The notes beneath the pieces are model-generated. The model saw only the letters and a program-made list of their open reading frames with translations. It was not told the origin of the DNA and made no database searches. Of a stretch of 44,967 nt of DNA, positions 16,900 through 25,535 are shown piece after piece; position 1 is the first letter of the stretch, and each line of letters opens with the position of its first letter. Origin of the DNA: Rhodoferax sp. (GTDB taxonomy: Bacteria > Pseudomonadota > Gammaproteobacteria > Burkholderiales > Burkholderiaceae_C); NCBI RefSeq assembly GCF_028688795.1, contig NZ_JAQTXM010000035.1, positions 1 to 44,967 of the forward strand, in the 5' to 3' direction. A program made the position numbers and the translations under genes.

Positions 16900-17558
16900 G
16901 TGTCGGCCTTTGCTGGTTTGATGGGGTCGTCCGTTAGTGCATCCGGTGGTGGGCTGGTCGCTGGGCGCGGTGGTTTGGGGCGCGGCGGCTTGCTGGTGTG
17001 CACCAGTCGGATGGCTTGCTCCATGTCACCTGCCAAAAATTGTGGCAAGGCCTTGAGGGCACGGTCAATCGTCTGCTCAATCGCAATGCGGTGGTCGAGT
17101 GAGGGCTTTTTCAGCACCCAGTGAATCACTTCGGCCTTAACGCCAGGATGCCCAACGCCCAGCCGCAGGCGCCAATATTGGTCGGTGCCCAGTTGTGCGT
17201 GAATGTCGCGCAGGCCGTTGTGCCCGGCGTGGCTGCCACCCAGTTTGAGTTTGGCTTCCCCGGGGACGATGTCCAACTCGTCATGCGCGACCAAAATGTC
17301 CTGCGGTGGGATCTTGAAAAAATTCGCCAGCGCCGCCACCGATTTACCGCTTAGGTTCATAAAGGTCTGTGGCTTTAGTAACCAAATCGGTTGGCCCTGT
17401 ACATTGGCTCTGGCCACTATGCCGTGGTAGCTCTTGTCCATGACCAAGGTCGTTTTGAGTTCCCGTGCCAAGGCATCAATCCACCAAAAACCTGCGTTGT
17501 GACGGGTGTCTGCATAGTCTGGGCCGGGGTTTCCCAGGCCAACAAAAAGTCGAATCAT
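16896..17558 (-). CDS. pth: Peptidyl-tRNA hydrolase Pth
   Basis: Pth frees tRNAs from prematurely released peptidyl-tRNA. The protein begins MIRLFVGLGNPGPDYADTRH; the catalytic His is in TRHNAGFWWID. KPQTFMNLSGKSV and HDELDIVPGEAKLKLGGSHAGHNGLRDI are the family signatures. I set the start at 17558 because an upstream in-frame extension is not conserved family sequence and crosses the rplY terminator. At 220 residues it is slightly longer than E. coli Pth (194), with a Pro/Lys-rich tail. It lies downstream of rplY. Confidence 0.95.
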   Translation of the reverse strand: MIRLFVGLGNPGPDYADTRHNAGFWWIDALARELKTTLVMDKSYHGIVARANVQGQPIWLLKPQTFMNLSGKSVAALANFFKIPPQDILVAHDELDIVPGEAKLKLGGSHAGHNGLRDIHAQLGTDQYWRLRLGVGHPGVKAEVIHWVLKKPSLDHRIAIEQTIDRALKALPQFLAGDMEQAIRLVHTSKPPRPKPPRPATSPPPDALTDDPIKPAKADT

Positions 17559-17584
17559 GGTGTGATTATGCAAAAGTGATGGCG

Positions 17585-17616
17585 AAAAAAAACGGCCCAC
17601 ACAGTGAGCCGTTTTG
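17585..17616 (-). terminator. Rho-independent terminator after rplY
   Basis: On the minus strand AAAACGGCTC-ACTGTGT-GGGCCGTTTT forms a hairpin, running into eight Ts. It lies 16 bp after the rplY stop and before pth, so pth may be partly uncoupled from the prs-rplY message. Confidence 0.8.
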
Positions 17617-17631
17617 CATGCCAGGGGAGGC

Positions 17632-18282
17632 TTATTTTTTAGCTGTTTTGGCAGCTGGCTTGGCGCCCGCTTTACCAGCCGGCTTGGCAGCTGCGTCTGG
17701 CTCAGCAATGACTTCTGGCGCTGCAACCACCACCACGGACACCACGACCGGGTTCTTGTCGCCACCGTGAACGACCACGCTCACACCCTTGGGCAGGGGA
17801 ATCGCTGCCAGATGCAGAGAAGAACCCTTTTTCAAGCCGCTCAAGTCCACCTTGATGAACTCTGGCAGGTCGCTTGGCAGGCACAGCACGTTCAGTTCGC
17901 TGATGACGTGGTTAGCAATGCAGCCTTCAGACTTGATGGCGGATGAGTTTTCATCGCCAACGAAGTGCAATGGCACTTTCATGTGCAAACGTGTGGTGGC
18001 GTCTACGCGTTGAAAGTCCACATGCAAGATGAGTTGCTTGAAGGGGTGAACTTGCACGTCGCGCAACAACACGGGGCTCTCGGTGCCGCCGATGTCCATG
18101 GTCAACACGCTGGCATGAAACGCTTCTTTTTTAAGGGCGTGCCACAACGTGTTGTGATCAATTTCGATCGCTTGTGGGGTGGTGCCGCCACCATAAACGA
18201 TACCCGGTGTGCGACCGGTGATGCGGAGACGGCGGCTCGCACCCGTGCCCTGCTTGGAACGCTCAAAAGCGGTAAATTTCAT
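17632..18282 (-). CDS. rplY: 50S ribosomal protein L25/general stress protein Ctc
   Basis: L25 binds 5S rRNA in the large subunit. This is the long, two-domain TL5/CTC form (216 residues): an N-terminal L25 domain (MKFTAFERSKQGTGASRRLR ... GIVYGG) and a C-terminal beta domain containing DLPEFIKVDLSGLKKGSSLHL. It ends in an Ala/Lys-rich tail. The start at 18282 is supported by an AGGAG eight bases upstream. It lies about 100 bp after prs, the usual betaproteobacterial order prs-rplY-pth. Confidence 0.95.
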   Translation of the reverse strand: MKFTAFERSKQGTGASRRLRITGRTPGIVYGGGTTPQAIEIDHNTLWHALKKEAFHASVLTMDIGGTESPVLLRDVQVHPFKQLILHVDFQRVDATTRLHMKVPLHFVGDENSSAIKSEGCIANHVISELNVLCLPSDLPEFIKVDLSGLKKGSSLHLAAIPLPKGVSVVVHGGDKNPVVVSVVVVAAPEVIAEPDAAAKPAGKAGAKPAAKTAKK

Positions 18283-18379
18283 ATGCTTAACTCCTGGAAG
18301 AGTCCACCGCGACCAGTGTGACCCCAATTAAAAAAAGCCGGGCACCCCGAATGGATGCACCAGCCACTTGAAGTTCTGA

Positions 18380-19357
18380 TCAGAACAGGTTGTCCTGGTC
18401 AGAAAATAAACTCATCACTGATTGGCCTGCGGCGATGCGCTGAATGGTTTCAGCGATTAGCGGGGCCACATTGAGTTGCCTGATTTTTGGGCACGCCAAG
18501 CCTGCGGCGCTCAGTGGAATGGTGTTGGTGACGACTACCTCATCAAGCGCTTCACCATGGGTGATGCGGTCAATGGCCGGACCTGAAAAAATGGGGTGCG
18601 TGCAGTAGGCATACACCTTTTTGGCGCCACGCTGTTTCAATACTTCAGCCGCCTTGACCAATGTGCCTGCGGTGTCAATCATGTCGTCCATGACAACGCA
18701 GTTGCGGCCTTCAATTTCGCCGATCACATGCATGACTTCGCTGACATTGGCTTTGGGCCGACGCTTGTCGATGATGGCCAGATCGCAATTGAGCTGCTTG
18801 GCCAGGGCACGTGCGCGCACCACACCGCCCACGTCGGGCGACACCACGATCAAGTCGTCGTAATTTTTTTGCCGCAAATCACCTAGCAGCACGGGTGAAG
18901 CGTAAATGTTGTCGACCGGGATGTCAAAAAAGCCCTGAATCTGGTCTGCGTGCAAGTCCATGGTCAAAACCCGGGCCACGCCCACGGCTTGCAACATGTT
19001 GGCTACTACTTTGGCCGAGATGGGTACCCGGCTAGAGCGCGGGCGGCGGTCTTGGCGGGCGTAACCAAAGTAGGGTATCACTGCGCTGATGCGTTCAGCT
19101 GAGGCACGCTTGAGTGCATCAACCATGATCAGCAATTCCATCAGGTTTTCGTTGGTGGGGGCGCAGGTGCTTTGAATGACAAAGACATCACGGGCACGCA
19201 CGTTTTGTTTGATTTCAACGGTGACTTCACCGTCTGAAAAACGCCCGACTTCAGCGGCGCCCAGCTCGGTCTTCAGGCAGCGCGCAATGTCGGCTGCCAG
19301 CGAGGGATTGGCATTGCCTGTAAAAACCATGAACTCAGGGGGTTGTTCGGCTTGCAT
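18380..19357 (-). CDS. prs: Ribose-phosphate pyrophosphokinase
   Basis: Prs makes PRPP from ribose 5-phosphate and ATP for nucleotide, His and Trp synthesis. The 325-residue protein shows FTGNANPSLAADIA at the N-terminus, the flexible loop region RQDRRPRSSRVPISAK, the divalent-metal/ribose site DLHADQIQGFFDIPVDN, and the PRPP-binding loop VVMDDMIDTAGTL. Length and motifs fit the class I enzyme. tRNA-Gln lies upstream on the same strand and rplY downstream. Confidence 0.97.
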   Translation of the reverse strand: MQAEQPPEFMVFTGNANPSLAADIARCLKTELGAAEVGRFSDGEVTVEIKQNVRARDVFVIQSTCAPTNENLMELLIMVDALKRASAERISAVIPYFGYARQDRRPRSSRVPISAKVVANMLQAVGVARVLTMDLHADQIQGFFDIPVDNIYASPVLLGDLRQKNYDDLIVVSPDVGGVVRARALAKQLNCDLAIIDKRRPKANVSEVMHVIGEIEGRNCVVMDDMIDTAGTLVKAAEVLKQRGAKKVYAYCTHPIFSGPAIDRITHGEALDEVVVTNTIPLSAAGLACPKIRQLNVAPLIAETIQRIAAGQSVMSLFSDQDNLF

Positions 19358-19420
19358 GAAAATCCCAACTTATAGGTCGCTGTTTGCGGTGGTGTGCCTC
19401 ACGTGCACACCTGAAAAATT

Positions 19421-19497
19421 TGGCAGGGGAAGAAGGACTCGAACCTTCGCATGCTGGAATCAAAATCCAGTGCCTTAACCAACTTGGCGACTCCCCT
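19421..19497 (-). tRNA. tRNA-Gln(TTG)
   Basis: On the minus strand the acceptor AGGGGAG pairs with TTCCCCT. The anticodon arm is CTGGA-TTTTGAT-TCCAG, giving anticodon TTG. The T arm contains GGTTCGAGTCC and CCA is encoded (19421-19423). It lies between ispE and prs, the conserved betaproteobacterial location. Confidence 0.95.
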
Positions 19498-19502
19498 ACA
19501 CG

Positions 19503-19527
19503 GGTGACTCATGAGACATGAATCACC
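19503..19527 (-). other. Hairpin between ispE and tRNA-Gln
   Basis: ggtgactcat and atgaatcacc form a 10-bp stem with one mismatch around a 5-base loop. No T-run follows on the minus strand, so it is more likely an RNA-processing or weak pausing structure than a terminator. Confidence 0.35.
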
Positions 19528-19555
19528 GATAACTTTGACAATCTGCGCTTGAAGC

Positions 19556-20389
19556 CTATGCAGCCCAGCCTTCAAGCGGGTGGACTGGCAGATTGTTACA
19601 TTGCTTGACCTGAAAACCTGGCGGTGCCGGAATGTTCATGTCTTGCAATGTTCGAGCAAACACAGCGCTTCCAGAGCCAGTCATTCTGCCATTTAACCCC
19701 AAGTTGCTTAACCAAGCCAGAGCTTGGGAAACATCAGGACAAATTTGCTGAGCAACGCCCTGCAAGTCGTTACAGCCAAAGCCGTATGCGTCTGCAGCGA
19801 AGCCTGAAAGTATAGCGGGTTCAGTGTCTCTTTTTAATTGCGGATGTGAAAAAATTCGTTGGGTGGCGAGTCCATCCGCTGGTTTGACAACCAAAAATTG
19901 CGCTGGTGGCAGTGCAATGGGGGCCATTTTTTCGCCAATCCCGCTGACCCAGGCGTTACGGCCACCCAGAAAAAACGGCACGTCAGCGCCGAGCGCCAAA
20001 CCCAGTGGCAGCAGGGCATCCAGCCCAAGATTGAGTTGCCACAAGCGGTTCAGCGCCAGCAGGGTGCTGGCCGCGTCGGACGAACCACCGCCCAGACCGG
20101 CTTGTGATGGAATGCGCTTGTCGATGGCAATGTGCGCGCCAAAACGCGTGCCGGTGAGTTTTTGCAGGGCATGCGCGGCGCGCACCACCAGGTCATCCTG
20201 CGGCAGTGGCACGCTGAGGTCTTCGCGGCTGATGTGTCCGTCATCCCTCAGTTCAAAGTGCAGGGTGTCGACCCAGTCGATCAGCATGAATACCGATTCG
20301 AGCAGGTGGTAGCCATCGGCGCGCCGACCGACGATGTGCAAAAACAAGTTGAGTTTGGCGGGGGCGGGAATGTCGTACAACGATTTCAT
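19556..20389 (-). CDS. ispE: 4-diphosphocytidyl-2-C-methyl-D-erythritol kinase IspE
   Basis: IspE phosphorylates CDP-methylerythritol in the non-mevalonate isoprenoid pathway. The GHMP-kinase motifs are clear: PAPAKLNLFLHIVGRRADGYH at the N-terminus, the ATP loop SQAGLGGGSSDAASTLLALN, and the C-terminal RMTGSGSAVFA. At 277 residues it is full length. It lies 17 bp downstream of lolB on the minus strand. Confidence 0.96.
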   Translation of the reverse strand: MKSLYDIPAPAKLNLFLHIVGRRADGYHLLESVFMLIDWVDTLHFELRDDGHISREDLSVPLPQDDLVVRAAHALQKLTGTRFGAHIAIDKRIPSQAGLGGGSSDAASTLLALNRLWQLNLGLDALLPLGLALGADVPFFLGGRNAWVSGIGEKMAPIALPPAQFLVVKPADGLATQRIFSHPQLKRDTEPAILSGFAADAYGFGCNDLQGVAQQICPDVSQALAWLSNLGLNGRMTGSGSAVFARTLQDMNIPAPPGFQVKQCNNLPVHPLEGWAA

Positions 20390-20406
20390 GGCAACCAGGG
20401 GCGCGT

Positions 20407-20922
20407 TCAGGGTTCCAAGATCAGGCGAAGTTGTGCCTGGGGCAGCGGCATGCGCCGATGCGCGGTGATTTTGCCCTGCGCAAATTGCACCAGGTCGACC
20501 TCCCAGCCGTCGGCCGCCAGTTCACGTCCGTCCAGCCAGGCAAACAGCGCCTGCACCGGCACATCGGTGCCAAGCAGGTTTTGAATCAACGGGCTCAGAC
20601 CGGTGAATGTGCGTGTGTCACCGGGCGATGCCAGTGTCGCCAAATAGGGTGTCCAGCGGATGGCTGCGGCGGTGCTTCCCACGGGGGTGAAAAAGGTGAG
20701 TGTGCCGGTGTCTGGTGTGCCCGTGAGCTCAAATGCCGCACTGAAAGACTGACGCTGCGACAGCGGGTTGCCCGGGTCGGCTTCCACCTGCATGGCCAGA
20801 CGTCCATGCCAGCTCGGCATATTTATATCATTTAGGTCTCTAGCCCTCTGATTTAAAGCGCAACCAGCTATTAAAAAAATAGCAACTAGCTGGCTGACCC
20901 AAACAATGGCGCGGCGAGTCAC
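20407..20922 (-). CDS. lolB: Outer-membrane lipoprotein receptor LolB
   Basis: LolB accepts lipoproteins from LolA and inserts them in the outer membrane. The 171-residue protein has a lipoprotein signal with lipobox LIAGC (Cys near residue 21), followed by WHGRLAMQVEADP, the family's first beta strand, and later TGLSPLIQNLLGTDVPVQALFAWLDGR, equivalent to the PLxxLRxWILG region. The position between a TPR gene and ispE supports the call. The stretch encoding about residues 12-34 is a copy of the dispersed repeat (20823-20892), so the lipobox itself is repeat-encoded. Start ATG overlaps the stop of the upstream TPR gene by four bases. Confidence 0.88.
   Translation of the reverse strand: MTRRAIVWVSQLVAIFLIAGCALNQRARDLNDINMPSWHGRLAMQVEADPGNPLSQRQSFSAAFELTGTPDTGTLTFFTPVGSTAAAIRWTPYLATLASPGDTRTFTGLSPLIQNLLGTDVPVQALFAWLDGRELAADGWEVDLVQFAQGKITAHRRMPLPQAQLRLILEP
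20823..20892 (-). repeat. Dispersed repeat, copy 2, encoding the LolB lipobox
   Basis: On the minus strand: AATAGCTGGTTGCGC, AT-rich spacer, AGAGGGCTAGAGACCTAAAT. It is read as codons ATA GCT GGT TGC GCT TTA, giving IAGCAL. The M16 copy at 12897 is read in the same repeat frame. Confidence 0.75.
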
Positions 20923-22670
20923 AAGGTGACCTGTAGACGTTTCAGGGTATTCACCAGAGTCTCGTTGGTCGGGTTGAGCTTGACGCCTTCGCGCCAGACC
21001 TGCAGCGCCTCAGGCTGGCGCTTGAGCGCCCAAAGCACTTCACCTAGATGCGCCGCAATTTCGGCATCGGGCTTGGCCTTGAAGGCGCCTTGCAGCAGCT
21101 CCAGTGCCACGTTGAGGTTGCCACTGCGAAATTCAACCCAACCCAGGCTGTCAATGATGAAGGGGTCGTTGGGGGAGAGTTCCAGCGCCTTGCTGATCAG
21201 GGCCTTGGCTTCAGGCAAACGCATGCCGTGTTCTGCAAATGAATAACCCAAAGCGTTGTAGGCATGTGGGTCATCTGGCTTGCTGGCGATCAAGCCGCGC
21301 AGTAGTCGCTCCATGTCACCGAGCTCCCCCAGTTTTTCATGCACCATGGCCAGGTCATAGATCAGGTCTGGGTCGTCCGGGGTCTGTAGCAGGCTGCTTT
21401 GCAGCAGGTTGCGAGCACGCGCAAATTGCTTGTCGTCCTTGAGTAATTGCACCTCAGCTGCGCTTTTTTGCTGCGCCTCTTCCGCCGAACGCGCCGCGTG
21501 ATTGCGGATCAATGTGAGCCCGGCTTCTAGCTGGCCTTGTTGGGCCAGCAGGGCGGCGCGCCGAATTTGGGCGCGTAAGAGTTCATCGGGCGTGTCAACC
21601 CGCTGCAGCCAAGCATCGGCCGCTTTGAAATCTTTGCGCTGCTGCGCAATTTGTGCCAGAGACAGGAACGCTTGCGTGCGCCCGCGGACAAATTCCGGGC
21701 GCGGCTCGTTGGGTGTGGTTGCCTCAGTCAGGTCAAGATAGCGTTGCAGTTGCCGCTGGGCATCATCGAACTGCCCGTCCTGCAAAGCCAGTGCGCCGTT
21801 GATCAGCCAAGTGTCGGGATAGTCCGGGCTTTGAATCCTGATGCTTTCCAGTTGTGCCTTGGCATCTGCCTCGCGCTTGGCGTTCAGTAGCGCCTTGACG
21901 TAGGCCATGCGAAATTCCGGCCGCGCGTGGGGCAAGTGCTTACCTACCAAGTCTTCTGCGGCGGGCAGTTCGGGGCTCATCAGGGAAAGTGCCAGCAATG
22001 CGGGGTGTTCAGACCGGGGATCCTGACCCAATCCATTGGCGGCTGCGCTCAAGGCCGCAGGTTTGTCGCCGGCACTCAAGGCCATGCGGCCCACCACGGC
22101 CCAGGCGGTAGGACTCATCACGCGGTCTTGAAAAAAGCTGGCCAGCGCTTTTTTGACCGTGCTGGCTGCTAATGCGCGGTCACTTGCACGCTCAAAAATA
22201 CCGGGAATGGACCAAATGACATCGCGCTGTTCTTGAACCGGGGTCAGAGCGATGTCGCGTTTCAGGGGCTCAAGCGTATCTGCGATGCGGTTTAGCCCAA
22301 GCAGCACCTGCAAGACATAGCGGTTGGCTTCGCGGGACGCAGGCACCGCCTGGAGCCAGGCCCTGGCGGCCAGCAAGGCTGATTCGCCGGAGCGGGCTTG
22401 CAGCGCGATCTGCACCGCTCGTCTGAATAAATTGGGGTCGTTTGTTTTTCGCGCGGCATCAAGCATCAGCGAAAAAGCCGCTGCGGGTTCGCCGCTACGG
22501 GCGTTCAATTCGCCCAGCAGGAGCTGATAAAACAAGCCACTGTCCAGCGCTGAAACTTTGCCGCCAGGTTCTGGGCTGGGCGTGGTTTGGGCTTGCGCGG
22601 TGACGGCAAGCGTCAGCAGCAAGGGTATTAAAAGACAGTGTTTGAGGCGCATCCGGTCATAATAATTCAT
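20919..22670 (-). CDS. Exported tetratricopeptide-repeat protein
   Basis: A 583-residue periplasmic or membrane-associated protein: signal peptide MRLKHCLLIPLLLTLAVTAQ, then helical repeats over most of the length. Clear TPR units lie near the C-terminus (DDPHAYNALGYSFAEHG; NDPFIIDSLGWVEFRSGNL; DAEIAAHLGEVLWALKRQ). TPR proteins act as scaffolds; this one sits upstream of lolB in many betaproteobacteria, which hints at a link with envelope assembly, but no function is established here. An ATG at 22652 gives a more canonical signal peptide than the ATG at 22670. It is divergent from mutM with 20 bp between. Confidence 0.8.
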   Translation of the reverse strand: MNYYDRMRLKHCLLIPLLLTLAVTAQAQTTPSPEPGGKVSALDSGLFYQLLLGELNARSGEPAAAFSLMLDAARKTNDPNLFRRAVQIALQARSGESALLAARAWLQAVPASREANRYVLQVLLGLNRIADTLEPLKRDIALTPVQEQRDVIWSIPGIFERASDRALAASTVKKALASFFQDRVMSPTAWAVVGRMALSAGDKPAALSAAANGLGQDPRSEHPALLALSLMSPELPAAEDLVGKHLPHARPEFRMAYVKALLNAKREADAKAQLESIRIQSPDYPDTWLINGALALQDGQFDDAQRQLQRYLDLTEATTPNEPRPEFVRGRTQAFLSLAQIAQQRKDFKAADAWLQRVDTPDELLRAQIRRAALLAQQGQLEAGLTLIRNHAARSAEEAQQKSAAEVQLLKDDKQFARARNLLQSSLLQTPDDPDLIYDLAMVHEKLGELGDMERLLRGLIASKPDDPHAYNALGYSFAEHGMRLPEAKALISKALELSPNDPFIIDSLGWVEFRSGNLNVALELLQGAFKAKPDAEIAAHLGEVLWALKRQPEALQVWREGVKLNPTNETLVNTLKRLQVTL

Positions 22671-22690
22671 GTCCGCATTAAAGATTTTTC

Positions 22691-23506
22691 ATGCCTGAAT
22701 TACCCGAAGTTGAAGTCACTCGCTTGAGTTTTGCGAAAGACATCCAGGGGGCTGGTGTGCTGGCCGCTCGCCTGGGGAAACCACTGCGTTGGCCGCTGGG
22801 CTGCGATGTGGCGCAGTTGGTGGGGCGACAGGTGCGATCGGTGCAGCGGCGCGGTAAATATTTGCTCATTGAAATGAGCCAGGGCTGGCTGTTGGTGCAC
22901 CTTGGCATGTCGGGCAGCTTGCGATTTGCCCAGGAACTGCCACCGTCCGGTGTTTATGACCATTTTGAGTTGGTGACCACACTGGGCACCCTGCGGCTCA
23001 ATGACCCCAGGCGCTTTGGTGCCGTGGTGTATGTGGACAATTTGACCGACCCTCAGGCACACAAGCTTTTGGGGCGTCTGGGCATGGAGCCGCTGTCCGA
23101 TGCGTTTGACTTGCGTCAGTTTCAGGCTGGGCTGGGTCAGCGCAAGGCGGCCATCAAGCAGGTGCTGCTGGCGGGCGACGTGGTGGTGGGGGTAGGGAAT
23201 ATTTATGCCTCTGAAGCCTTGTTTTTGGCTGGCATCCGTCCCACCATCAGTGCTGCCGACTTGAGTAAGCCCCGGGTGGCGCGCTTGCAGGTCGCCATTC
23301 GCGATGTGTTGGCGCGTGCGGTTGAAAAAGGGGGCAGCACCCTGCGTGATTTTTCAAGCGCGGACGGGCAGACTGGCTACTTTCAGCTGGAGGCCATGGT
23401 CTATGGCCGGGCCGAGCTGCCGTGCAAAGCCTGCGGTAGCACCATCAAAATGATCAGGCAGGGGCAGAGGTCCACTTTTTACTGCCCCAGTTGTCAAAAA
23501 CGCTGA
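22691..23506 (+). CDS. mutM: Formamidopyrimidine-DNA glycosylase MutM
   Basis: MutM (Fpg) excises 8-oxoguanine and formamidopyrimidines. The N-terminus PELPEVE carries the catalytic Pro2 and Glu3 (before Met removal numbering). The catalytic Lys is in RRGKYLL, the helix-two-turns-helix in GVGNIYASEALFLAGI, and the C-terminal zinc finger is CKACGSTIKMIRQGQRSTFY followed by CPSC. At 271 residues it is complete. With mutY 2 kb downstream, two parts of the 8-oxoG repair system flank a dynamin-like GTPase gene. Confidence 0.97.
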   Translation: MPELPEVEVTRLSFAKDIQGAGVLAARLGKPLRWPLGCDVAQLVGRQVRSVQRRGKYLLIEMSQGWLLVHLGMSGSLRFAQELPPSGVYDHFELVTTLGTLRLNDPRRFGAVVYVDNLTDPQAHKLLGRLGMEPLSDAFDLRQFQAGLGQRKAAIKQVLLAGDVVVGVGNIYASEALFLAGIRPTISAADLSKPRVARLQVAIRDVLARAVEKGGSTLRDFSSADGQTGYFQLEAMVYGRAELPCKACGSTIKMIRQGQRSTFYCPSCQKR

Positions 23507-23573
23507 TCCGCTTTCGCCAAGCGTTTCCCGCAGCAGTGCTATATTGAAACCAAACCGTAAGCCCGGAGGCACA

Positions 23574-25535
23574 TTGGGAAGTTCATTCAACGAGAAATTT
23601 GACCAGCATGGTGTTTGGCGACGTGAGTTTGCCTTGCGCCTGAAACTGCTCGCGCAGTGGCTGAAAGACCAGGACTTGCTTGACGCATCGGTGGAAGACC
23701 GCTTGCATCGACTCGAAGCCCAGGTGCGCGTTGACAAGGTCATGGTGGCTTTTGTGGCCGAGTTCTCGCGCGGCAAGTCGGAGTTGATCAACGCCATCTT
23801 TTTTGCCGACTATGGCCGACGCATCATGCCGGCCAGCGCCGGGCGCACCACCATGTGCCCGACTGAGATGGGATACGACCCTGATGTGCCGCCGTGTCTG
23901 CGTTTGTTGCCTATTGAGTCACGTTTGCAGCCGCAGAGCTTGATGGAGTGGCGCATGGCGCCTGAGAAATGGGAGCGCACCGACCTTGACGTGGCCAACC
24001 CCAAGCAACTTGCCGAGGCCTTTGCCAAAGTGGCCGAAACCCGTCGCGTCACACTCGAAGATGCCAAGGCGCTTGGGTTTTGGCAAGAAAATGCCGACCA
24101 GTCTGCGGTCCTGATGGACGCGCAGGGCTTGATTGAAGTGCCCAAGTGGCGCCACGCCTTGATCAATATTGCACACCCGTTGCTCAAGCAAGGCTTGGTG
24201 ATTCTCGACACACCCGGGCTGAACGCAATTGGTGCAGAACCTGAGCTGACGGTGAGTTTGATCCCTCAAGCCCAAGCAATTGTGTTTATTTTGGCGGCTG
24301 ATACAGGTGTCACCCAGTCTGACCTGTCGATCTGGCGTGAGCACTTGGTGCAGGATGACCGCGACACCTCAACCCGAGTGGTAGTACTCAACAAGATTGA
24401 CACCCTTTGGGACGCGCTGGATAGCCCGCTACAGGTGCAATTGCAGATTGAAGGGCAGAAGCAGACCACAGCCAGTATTTTGGGCGTGCCCGAGCAACAG
24501 GTGGTGGCTGTGTCGGCGCAAAAAGGCCTGCTGGCCAAAGTTAACAACGACGCAGCCTTGTTGCAGCGCAGCTGTTTGGGTGCTCTGGAAGATGCGCTCA
24601 GTCAAAACATCATGGGGCGACGGCAAAAAATTCTGGCTGCAGCGGTGGCGCGTGGCATCAATGAATTGCGCAACGAGACCTCACGCGTGGTGCACATGCG
24701 TCGGGGTGACTTGCTTGAGCAGTCCATGGAACTCAAGGGCTTGCGCGGAAAAAACACCCCGGTGATCAAAAACATGCGCTCGCGCATTGCGCAGGAGCAG
24801 GCTGAATTTGATGCGGGAGGCGTCAAGATTCACGCAGTACGCTCGGTTCACCTGAAATTGCTGCGTGAGATATTTGCGTTGTTAGGCCCGAGCAACCTCA
24901 AGCGGGAAATGGCGCAACTGACCGCTGCGCTGCAGCAAAAAGGCTTTAAGTTAGGCATCAAGCGCGCCTATGGCGACACCTTTGAGCGCTTGCGAACCAA
25001 CATGCATCAGGTTCACACGAAGGGGCTTGAAATTCACGCCATGTTGTTGGCCACTTTTTTGCAGTTGAACACCGATTACGGCTTTTCCCTGCAGGTGCCA
25101 GACGAACCTCAGGTGGATGCCTATTTGCATGACATGCAACTGATCGAGCGCAGCCATGTGCAGTATCTGGGGCTGGGTAATGCCTTTCGCTTGGCTCAGC
25201 CCGCGTTCACTGATCGGCTGGTCCGGGCCTTGTCGACACGTTTGCGCACGGTGCATGAGATGGCTCTGACCGACATCGAGGCCTGGAGCAAGTCTGCTGC
25301 TGCGCAATTGGATGCGCAACTTCGTGAGCGCCGCAAGAATTTTGTGCGTCGCCTGGAGGCGATTGATCGCATTGAGCAAGCCTCAGGTGGCTTGGATGAG
25401 CGCATTGCAGAAATTAGCGGGCGCAGCGCAGACCTTGATCAGGCTGAGCGCAAGTTGGCTGAATTGACCGACTATTTGATTCTGATGACAGCGCCCGAGC
25501 GGTTCGGTGTTGCCATGAATGGCACGGCAGGTTGA
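23574..25535 (+). CDS. Dynamin-family GTPase
   Basis: A protein of about 653 residues with a GTPase domain of bacterial dynamin-like type and long helical regions. G1 is AEFSRGKSELINAIF, G2 the region AGRTTMCPTE, G3 ILDTPGL, and G4 VLNKID. After the G domain (about 320 residues) come helical segments that could form the stalk, without obvious transmembrane helices. Members remodel membranes or respond to envelope stress; the role of this one is not known. I favour the TTG at 23574, preceded by GGAGG, over a TTG at 23544 without a ribosome site; no ATG exists nearby in frame. It overlaps mutY by 17 bp and follows mutM, suggesting one transcript. Confidence 0.85.
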   Translation: MGSSFNEKFDQHGVWRREFALRLKLLAQWLKDQDLLDASVEDRLHRLEAQVRVDKVMVAFVAEFSRGKSELINAIFFADYGRRIMPASAGRTTMCPTEMGYDPDVPPCLRLLPIESRLQPQSLMEWRMAPEKWERTDLDVANPKQLAEAFAKVAETRRVTLEDAKALGFWQENADQSAVLMDAQGLIEVPKWRHALINIAHPLLKQGLVILDTPGLNAIGAEPELTVSLIPQAQAIVFILAADTGVTQSDLSIWREHLVQDDRDTSTRVVVLNKIDTLWDALDSPLQVQLQIEGQKQTTASILGVPEQQVVAVSAQKGLLAKVNNDAALLQRSCLGALEDALSQNIMGRRQKILAAAVARGINELRNETSRVVHMRRGDLLEQSMELKGLRGKNTPVIKNMRSRIAQEQAEFDAGGVKIHAVRSVHLKLLREIFALLGPSNLKREMAQLTAALQQKGFKLGIKRAYGDTFERLRTNMHQVHTKGLEIHAMLLATFLQLNTDYGFSLQVPDEPQVDAYLHDMQLIERSHVQYLGLGNAFRLAQPAFTDRLVRALSTRLRTVHEMALTDIEAWSKSAAAQLDAQLRERRKNFVRRLEAIDRIEQASGGLDERIAEISGRSADLDQAERKLAELTDYLILMTAPERFGVAMNGTAG

